NCBI GenBank assembly: GCA_022447365.1 | Contig: JAKVBL010000003.1 | Location: 372,001 to 436,000 of the forward strand | Length of the DNA: 64,000 bases | Source of the DNA: Oleiphilaceae bacterium | GTDB taxonomy: Bacteria; Pseudomonadota; Gammaproteobacteria; Pseudomonadales; Oleiphilaceae | Reading direction: 5' to 3' | In this document: positions 58,634-64,000 of the stretch, piece after piece | Position numbering within the stretch: position 1 is the first letter of the stretch | Layout of the letters: every line of letters starts with the position of its first letter | Made by a program: the position numbers and the translations under genes | The notes under the pieces: model-generated | Told to the model about the DNA's origin: nothing | Database searches by the model: none | What the model saw: the letters and a program-made list of their open reading frames with translations, nothing else

Positions 58634-60742
58634 ATGAGCGATATTTCAGCTAATTCAGATCCATCTCCAGTTTCATCTTCTCCTTTTTCAAAATTTAAAA
58701 AGATATCTCAAGCTATTCTTACAGGAATTATTTTGCTGTTATTGCTCGGCACCATTACATCCGGTACGAGTGAAAATATGCATGCGCAAATGCTTAAACT
58801 TGGTGCATATTTGTGGGATGACTATTTTGTGTTGCGAGGCGATCGTCCGATTACGGAGTGTGACCCACAAGAAGACATAGACAGTCGCTTAGATGTTCTA
58901 GAGCAAGAGCATATTGCTGAAAATGAAGCGTTTTCGCTGTTGGCTGACGATTTTGATAGAGACTCGGCACGAGAGTCATTGGTGCGACAGCTCAGGGTTT
59001 GTCAGAAGAAGCATGATGAAGCCGCTATTTACGATCAAAACCTTACTCCTTCAGTTGAGATATTCCGCTCCTTGGAGCACGTGTTTGCTGACATTAGTTT
59101 GTTTGCGATCGCGCATCAGAAGCTGACCTTAATAAGTCTATTAATGCTCGCCACGATTGTGGCAACCGCTAAGCGCAGCCATATTGCTTTTAGAGCGGTT
59201 CACCATTTTAAAGATCACTATATTTCGACTACGGCGCAGTTTATTTCTCATGTCGGCCTTGGCGTTTCTGGGTATGCCTTCTACATAGGGTCGTTGAATT
59301 CAGGAACCGAAGTGACCAATCCAGAGTTGTTCTTTGCGCTCATGGGAGGCTGTGCGGTGTTGTCTGCGATTAACGTCTATCAGTTCTTCACTCCGCGTCG
59401 TGATGAGTTAGAAGAGGGTGGTGGATGGCTGCGCTCCTTACTTACGATTCCAATTCAAACCTTCATGTTACTCGCAGCGTGCTTTCATTTCTTTATTACA
59501 GAAGGTCATTTGCCGGGCATCGCTATTTATTTCACGCAGATCTTCCAGCTCACCAATCTTCATTTGGCGATTGGTCTTTATATTCTTGCCGGCATGATGC
59601 TAAAAGAAACACTTCTAGGTGCGAAGTTGTTTGATGTATTCCGTCCTTGGAAGCTTCCGCCCGAAATGATGGCATTTGTGGCAATTGCGTTGATGGCATA
59701 CCCAACGGCTTACACAGGAGCCTCAGGTATCATCATTATCGCTATGGGTGCAGTGGTTTATCAGGAGATGCGTCGTGTCGGTACGCGCAGGCAGTTGTCA
59801 CTTGCCGTGACCGCGATGACCGGCTCTGGTGTTGTATTACGCCCTTGTTTGTTGGTCGTAGGTATCGCGATTCTTAACAAAGAGGTCGTGACGGACGAGC
59901 TGTTCCATTGGGGCTTTAGGGTGTTCTTGTTAAGCATGGTGGTATTTGCTGTATTTGCATTGATTACCAAAAAAGAGCCTTTGAATCCTGCGCCGGTGAG
60001 CGAAGCATTGATGCCGTCTTTAAGACTTGCGAAGCCCTTGATTCCATATATTGCTATTTTGGCTGGTACCTTAATTGTTTACGCCTATTTGCTAGATACC
60101 TATTTGGATGAATTTTCTGCGCCGATCGTTTTACCTGTGCTGGTAGCCATTGTGTTGATCTGGGAGAGAAAGTTCAGTTCAGACTTTGAAGAGCGCAATA
60201 AAACGGCTATGGCCGCACCGACAGTGTCGTCGGCGTTTCATAAGGCTGTAGATAATTCTGCTATTCAGATTGGTGCTTTGCTAATGCTGATGGCGTGTTC
60301 ATTTACAGTTGGCGGCATCATCGAGCGTGGGGGCGGCGTACTAGAAATTCCAGAAGTATTTGAATCGCAATATGCTGCAATGATCTTTATGGTCTTGTTC
60401 TTAGTGCTGATCGGAATGGTTATGGATCCGTTCGGTGCGTTGATTTTGGTGACGGGTACCATCGCGCCGGTAGCTTATGCTCAAGGGATTCATCCTATTC
60501 ACTTCTGGATGACCGCATTGATGGCGTTTGAGTTGGGTTATTTGAGTCCGCCAGTGTCATTGAATCACTTGTTAACGAGACAGGTTGTTGGTGATAAAGA
60601 GGTGACATTGGCATTACAAGAAGGTGACACTTTCTACTATCGTCATGAGCGTATTATCTTGCCATTACTCGTTATGGGGACAACCTTGATTCTTGTGGCA
60701 TTTGGTCCGCTTATTTACTTTGAGTTTTATCCATTGCCATAG
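58634..60742 (+). CDS. TRAP-transporter large-permease-like protein (orphan, extended)
   Basis: About 702 residues, much longer than typical DctM (about 430). The first helix (around residues 28-45) is followed by an acidic soluble loop of about 115 residues with two cysteines (ITECDPQ; RVCQKKH), then a series of helices. The DctM-like core occurs later (TGASGIIIIAMGAVVYQEM; MDPFGALILVTGTIAPVAYAQG). No DctP binding protein or separate DctQ gene is nearby; N-terminal helices may replace DctQ. The substrate is unknown. ATG 58634 is chosen over the adjacent GTG 58631. It ends at a bidirectional terminator. Confidence 0.8.
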   Translation: MSDISANSDPSPVSSSPFSKFKKISQAILTGIILLLLLGTITSGTSENMHAQMLKLGAYLWDDYFVLRGDRPITECDPQEDIDSRLDVLEQEHIAENEAFSLLADDFDRDSARESLVRQLRVCQKKHDEAAIYDQNLTPSVEIFRSLEHVFADISLFAIAHQKLTLISLLMLATIVATAKRSHIAFRAVHHFKDHYISTTAQFISHVGLGVSGYAFYIGSLNSGTEVTNPELFFALMGGCAVLSAINVYQFFTPRRDELEEGGGWLRSLLTIPIQTFMLLAACFHFFITEGHLPGIAIYFTQIFQLTNLHLAIGLYILAGMMLKETLLGAKLFDVFRPWKLPPEMMAFVAIALMAYPTAYTGASGIIIIAMGAVVYQEMRRVGTRRQLSLAVTAMTGSGVVLRPCLLVVGIAILNKEVVTDELFHWGFRVFLLSMVVFAVFALITKKEPLNPAPVSEALMPSLRLAKPLIPYIAILAGTLIVYAYLLDTYLDEFSAPIVLPVLVAIVLIWERKFSSDFEERNKTAMAAPTVSSAFHKAVDNSAIQIGALLMLMACSFTVGGIIERGGGVLEIPEVFESQYAAMIFMVLFLVLIGMVMDPFGALILVTGTIAPVAYAQGIHPIHFWMTALMAFELGYLSPPVSLNHLLTRQVVGDKEVTLALQEGDTFYYRHERIILPLLVMGTTLILVAFGPLIYFEFYPLP

Positions 60743-60814
60743 TGCTCTATATAGAGCAGGAAAGTAGAGCTTTATTGTTACGGGATTAAGTACTTTTCCC
60801 TTTATTTGGAACAT

Positions 60815-60845
60815 AAAAAAACGGCGCTAAAAGCGCCGTTTTTTT
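60815..60845. terminator. bidirectional intrinsic terminator
   Basis: A run of A, ACGGCGCT, loop AAA, AGCGCCGT, then a run of T. The stem is G/C-rich and flanked by A and T tracts, so it serves both the TRAP gene and the convergent cheY. Confidence 0.93.
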
Positions 60846-60865
60846 ATGTCTGGGTGTTTGGCTCG

Positions 60866-61237
60866 TTATGCTGCGCCAACTAACTTTTTGATGCTACCAA
60901 CAACATTGTCGCCTTTGAATGGCTTAACAATCCAGCCTTTTACGCCAGCCGCTTTGCCGCGAGCCTTCATGCGTGGGTCGCTTTCTGTTGTGAGCATAAT
61001 AATATTTACGCCTTGGTTGTTAAGGTCGCTACGTACCTTTTCAGCCATGGTTAAACCGTCCATGTTTGGCATGTTCACATCTGAAATAACGAGCTTAATT
61101 TGACTGTCGCGCTGTAGCTTATCAAGACCGTCTTTACCGTCTATTGCTACTTCTACACTTAGGTCATTAGCGGCTAAAAAGCTGCTTACTTCGTTACGTA
61201 CAGTTGCTGAATCATCAACTACTAGTATTTGTGCCAT
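60866..61237 (-). CDS. CheY-like single-domain response regulator
   Basis: A 123-residue receiver with all active-site residues: Asp8-Asp9 (VVDDS), phosphoacceptor Asp53 (VISDVNMPNMDG), Thr83/84 (MLTTES) and Lys105 (WIVKPF). There is no output domain. It is the last gene of a four-gene minus-strand set containing two CheX-like proteins and an MCP-like protein. It is a possible substrate of the CheX-like phosphatases. The gap to the upstream gene is 113 bases, so it could have an extra promoter. Confidence 0.92.
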   Translation of the reverse strand: MAQILVVDDSATVRNEVSSFLAANDLSVEVAIDGKDGLDKLQRDSQIKLVISDVNMPNMDGLTMAEKVRSDLNNQGVNIIMLTTESDPRMKARGKAAGVKGWIVKPFKGDNVVGSIKKLVGAA

Positions 61238-61350
61238 GATGCTTTCCTCGCGTTTGCTTCTGCTGAAAGGCCAAGCCTTTCTTTTTCTTAATTTTATTAG
61301 TACTGCTTAATTTTGATTATAGCTGTTTCGCTGTAAGTGCAAGTTATTGT

Positions 61351-62355
61351 TTAAAAAAACTCCAATTCGCCGTTATCAACGAATTCATCGACCGCTTTTT
61401 CACTCTCTGCGAACTTCTCTGGAGACCAGCTCAAGTTGAAGATTAGGCGCTGGTATAAAGTAATATCCGGGAAGCGCATTTGCGGGTCATGCAAAGTAAA
61501 CTTGAAGCATAACTGCGGTTCTGTTGAGCCGAATGAAATGTGCTTGCGTTGGTGGTTGACCATGATAGGGACTTGTGTGCGAAGGCCTTCGCTGCTGACT
61601 TCATTTGTGAAGTAGCGTGAGCGAATGCTTCCCCAGATCAGGTTTGTTGCTTCGTTGAGAATGCCGTTGCTATCGCGCGAATCTGGTTGCGTTTTTTCAA
61701 TATGAGATGCGCCAGATCGAATTAGGTCTAATACTTCGTTTTCTGTTGTTTGAAGCATCATATAGCCACGGCACCAGTCGCTCTCTAGCGGAATTAGGCT
61801 AAACAGCTCTCCGTATATAATTTGATCTTTAACCAAGTAGGGTAGATCGTTACGTACTTCTACTCCCGGAATGATGCTTTCAAATGCTTCCTTAGATAGA
61901 TCAATCACACCGCTAGCAAGCTCTGCAGGGTAGTACATGCTGCAGATATAGTTGTCGACAAGTTCATTGAGTTTGTCAGCTTCTTCGACTTGGTAGCAGC
62001 CAGCTAGAGCTTCTTGAATTGATGGAGGAAGGTCATCCATGCTATCGGTATGTTCACGACGCATAAAAATAGGAAGTTCAGGGCGTGCTCTATGGATCTT
62101 TGTGCATAGCTCCAAGCCGCTAACGCCATTTAAATCTTTGGCTTCTGATAAAAATACAGCACCTAAATCTACGTTTGATGCCATGACTTCGCTAATTTCG
62201 TTAGAGGCGTCGCGCAGGCCAATTGTGTTGTTGCCGGTGCAAACCTTTAAACCAATAAGGTTGTGCTTTGTGCATACATCTTTCAATACACTTAGGGCGT
62301 CATCATTGCATTCGTGTACTAATACTTTACTGACAATCTGTGTTTCTTTTGTCAT
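61351..62355 (-). CDS. degenerate receiver fused to CheX-like phosphatase domain
   Basis: A 334-residue two-domain protein. Residues about 9-135 follow the receiver pattern (KVLVHECNDDAL; GVSGLELCTKIHRARPELPIFM), but the phosphoacceptor position appears to be Ser70 (AVFLSEAKD) and the C-terminal Lys is not evident, so it should not be phosphorylated normally. Residues about 145-334 resemble CheX/CheC, with Glu235-x2-Asn238 (LNEATNLIWG) and Pro263, the phosphatase motif. It lies 18 bases downstream of the CheX-like gene. Confidence 0.75.
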   Translation of the reverse strand: MTKETQIVSKVLVHECNDDALSVLKDVCTKHNLIGLKVCTGNNTIGLRDASNEISEVMASNVDLGAVFLSEAKDLNGVSGLELCTKIHRARPELPIFMRREHTDSMDDLPPSIQEALAGCYQVEEADKLNELVDNYICSMYYPAELASGVIDLSKEAFESIIPGVEVRNDLPYLVKDQIIYGELFSLIPLESDWCRGYMMLQTTENEVLDLIRSGASHIEKTQPDSRDSNGILNEATNLIWGSIRSRYFTNEVSSEGLRTQVPIMVNHQRKHISFGSTEPQLCFKFTLHDPQMRFPDITLYQRLIFNLSWSPEKFAESEKAVDEFVDNGELEFF

Positions 62356-62373
62356 TACTGCCTCTTCTTATAT

Positions 62374-62946
62374 TTAAAATAGCTCTAGTTCACCGCACTC
62401 GGTGTCTTCAATTTCTTCTTCTGCAAAAGAAACTGGCTTAATCTCGTAATTCAATTCTTCTTTGTTGCATACGTAAACGCTGCATTGAAAAAGTGTTTGT
62501 CCATTTATCTCAACATGTTGGTGTGCTTCATAGCTTGGTCTTTGAGACAGCATGTATTTCATGCTGCCAGCTTCTAAGCGATTCGGCGTAGACATGCCAA
62601 GGCTCGGAATAAATGCGTTGATTCCTCTTTTGATTGAGCCACACAAGGTGTTGCCAAGCTCACCAATAAAGTCATAAAAGCGTTCGTCGCCTAGGCTTTC
62701 GCTTGTAGCATTCAGCTTTTGCGCTACGTAAGCACGGCTCTGATCGTCGTGATTGAGATGAATCAGCGTGAGCACACGAAATTCCTGAGAAGAGATCGTG
62801 AGCATATAAAACTGTTCGAATTCTTCGTGCGTTGATTGGTTAGTGTCACTGCTGACTACATCGATGCCTTCACTCGAGTAGTAGGTTTCATCCATCGCAG
62901 ATTTGAATAATCGCTGAATTTCTCGGTTGAAATCGAGTTGACTCAT
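62374..62946 (-). CDS. CheX-like phosphatase
   Basis: A 190-residue protein whose central region YDFIGELGNTLCGSIKRGI carries Asp92-x3-Glu96-x2-Asn99, followed by Pro121, the CheC/CheX/FliY motif that dephosphorylates CheY-P. It ends in an acidic tail EEEIEDTECGELELF similar to the end of the neighbouring fusion protein (VDNGELEFF), suggesting a shared docking tail. It lies 15 bases after the MCP-like gene and 18 before the fusion gene. Confidence 0.75.
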   Translation of the reverse strand: MSQLDFNREIQRLFKSAMDETYYSSEGIDVVSSDTNQSTHEEFEQFYMLTISSQEFRVLTLIHLNHDDQSRAYVAQKLNATSESLGDERFYDFIGELGNTLCGSIKRGINAFIPSLGMSTPNRLEAGSMKYMLSQRPSYEAHQHVEINGQTLFQCSVYVCNKEELNYEIKPVSFAEEEIEDTECGELELF

Positions 62947-62961
62947 CTTTTATACCTCTTG

Positions 62962-63726
62962 TTATGCTACTTGCACGCGACTAATGAGGTCTTTCACAAT
63001 TTCATTCGTTGCAGATACATCTGTCAGAATCATTTTTCCGCCAGCTTGAATGTCTTGGAATGTTGTCGTGGTTAAAAAGTCATTCTTGTTAAGATTTTCT
63101 TTATAGCTCTCACTGAGCTCTTGGCTGCGCATGGCAAGGCTTCGTACTTCGTCAGCAACGACAGCAAAGCCTTTGCCATGCTCTCCAGCGCGCGCAGCTT
63201 CAATCGCGGCATTCAAGGCAAGAATCACAATCTGCTTAACAATGTTGAAGAACTCTTGGTTTTGATGATGCATTTCGGCGTTGTGTTCCATCAACTGTGT
63301 CAGGCTTTCGTGCCAGCGTTCAAACGTCACTAGAAGGTTGGTTAGTTCTGCCAAGTCTTTTTCTACGTGCTCTAATTTTTCTGTGAGGAAGAATTGCTCG
63401 CGTTCGTGTTCATGGCGAAGAGATTGAATCTGCGCTTCGTAGTTCTGTGCGAGCTCGTTCTTTTCGTTTAGAGAAAGTTCTTTGGTATGTGCTAACTCGT
63501 GCTCTAGCTCTGCATACTTGCTATTCATACTTGCTTGATCAAGTTCGAACTCTTGTTTGAGGGTATCGAGTTCTGAGGTCTCAATCATTGAGCTGATGCT
63601 GTTTTGTAGTGCGCTGGTCTCGGCTACTTGTGCTGAGAGCAGCTTGCTTGTCTTGATACTCTTTACAGCTAAGAAAATAATAAGAGCAGTGCTTACTACT
63701 AATGCAGAAACTAGAATTGTGGTCAT
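62962..63726 (-). CDS. membrane-anchored MCP-like protein without sensor domain
   Basis: A 254-residue protein: one N-terminal membrane helix (about residues 4-22), a long coiled coil (about 30-160), then the conserved MCP hairpin tip [31 protein letters not shown] (about residues 168-200) and a short C-terminal arm. There is no periplasmic or cytoplasmic ligand-binding domain and no HAMP. In normal MCPs the tip binds CheA and CheW, neither of which is encoded nearby. The position before QT-N (usually QTNLL) reads QIVIL. First gene of the four-gene set. Confidence 0.85.
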   Translation of the reverse strand: MTTILVSALVVSTALIIFLAVKSIKTSKLLSAQVAETSALQNSISSMIETSELDTLKQEFELDQASMNSKYAELEHELAHTKELSLNEKNELAQNYEAQIQSLRHEHEREQFFLTEKLEHVEKDLAELTNLLVTFERWHESLTQLMEHNAEMHHQNQEFFNIVKQIVILALNAAIEAARAGEHGKGFAVVADEVRSLAMRSQELSESYKENLNKNDFLTTTTFQDIQAGGKMILTDVSATNEIVKDLISRVQVA

Positions 63727-64000
63727 GGTTACTCGCTGAACTGATAATGAAGCTATTGTTTTTTATTTTGCGCGTTTTTTATTTTTTTACGGTTATAAAA
63801 TTAGCCTAGCACTATCTATACAAACTGCCTTTTTTTTGACCTTCTTTGTAAGCTTTAACGATAAAACAAGGACTTACGTCACTTTTTTACTACGGCGCGA
63901 CGTTATTTTTATAAAACTAATGAAAATATTGGTCAAAATTTCGACTTTCTCAAATTTTAATCTAGAGTGAATTTTGAAGGCCAAAATAATAAACAGAGGC
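63727..64000. promoter_or_regulatory. A/T-rich intergenic region at the window end
   Basis: No gene was found in the last 274 bases. The sequence is strongly A/T-rich and probably holds the promoter of the MCP-like gene on the minus strand and that of a plus-strand gene beyond the window, since ACAGAGGC at the very end resembles a ribosome-binding site. Confidence 0.45.

Overview
The window is a stretch of chromosome from a marine-type gammaproteobacterium. The best fit is the Oceanospirillales/Pseudomonadales side. I infer this from gene order (mlaFEDCB-ibaG-murA-hisGDC; leuCDB-asd-fimV-truA-trpF; accD-folC-dedD-cvpA-purF-metZ; ftsK-lolA-rarA), the presence of FimV, the short HisG, and a Pseudomonas-style acyclic terpene (atu) cluster. 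Base composition looks moderate. No rRNA, tRNA or CRISPR array was recognised. The species cannot be named from the sequence alone.

Layout. 1-7.4 kb: end of the Mla phospholipid-transport operon, ibaG, murA and hisG-hisD-hisC. 7.4-10.0 kb: a Nif3-like protein, then yhcB/zapG and zapE divergently transcribed (cell envelope and division). 10.05-12.9 kb: accessory region with REP-like palindromes, then a 2.3 kb element bounded by perfect 18-bp inverted repeats. It carries a small tyrosine recombinase, a higBA toxin-antitoxin pair and an unknown gene, and lies where many gammaproteobacteria carry rplM-rpsI. 12.9-31.7 kb: a LysR regulator and a long run of biosynthetic genes (leucine, aspartate semialdehyde, tryptophan, malonyl-CoA, folate, purine, methionine) interrupted by fimV. 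31.9-36.5 kb: ftsK, lolA, rarA. 36.6-39.1 kb: an outer-membrane protein, an amidase and a DUF962 protein.

39.3-52.5 kb: a complete acyclic monoterpene catabolic locus. atuA-B-C-D-E-F-G-H are on the minus strand in the same order as in Pseudomonas aeruginosa. A TetR-type atuR is divergent, with a near-perfect operator palindrome between atuA and atuR, and a family III CoA-transferase gene converges on atuH. Together these activate citronellate/geranate-like acids to CoA esters, desaturate, carboxylate and hydrate them, and feed beta-oxidation. 52.5-58.5 kb: DUF2970 protein, a secreted protein with a PEP-CTERM-like tail, an S8 protease lipoprotein, parE and a small DUF6316-like protein. 58.6-60.7 kb: a long orphan TRAP permease.

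60.8-63.7 kb: the most unusual block. A four-gene minus-strand chemotaxis-like set encodes a membrane-anchored MCP-like protein with no sensor domain, a CheX-like phosphatase, a degenerate receiver fused to a second CheX-like domain, and an intact CheY. There is no CheA, CheW, CheR or CheB in the window. This set and the inverted-repeat element at 10.6-12.9 kb are the main candidates for something not well described.
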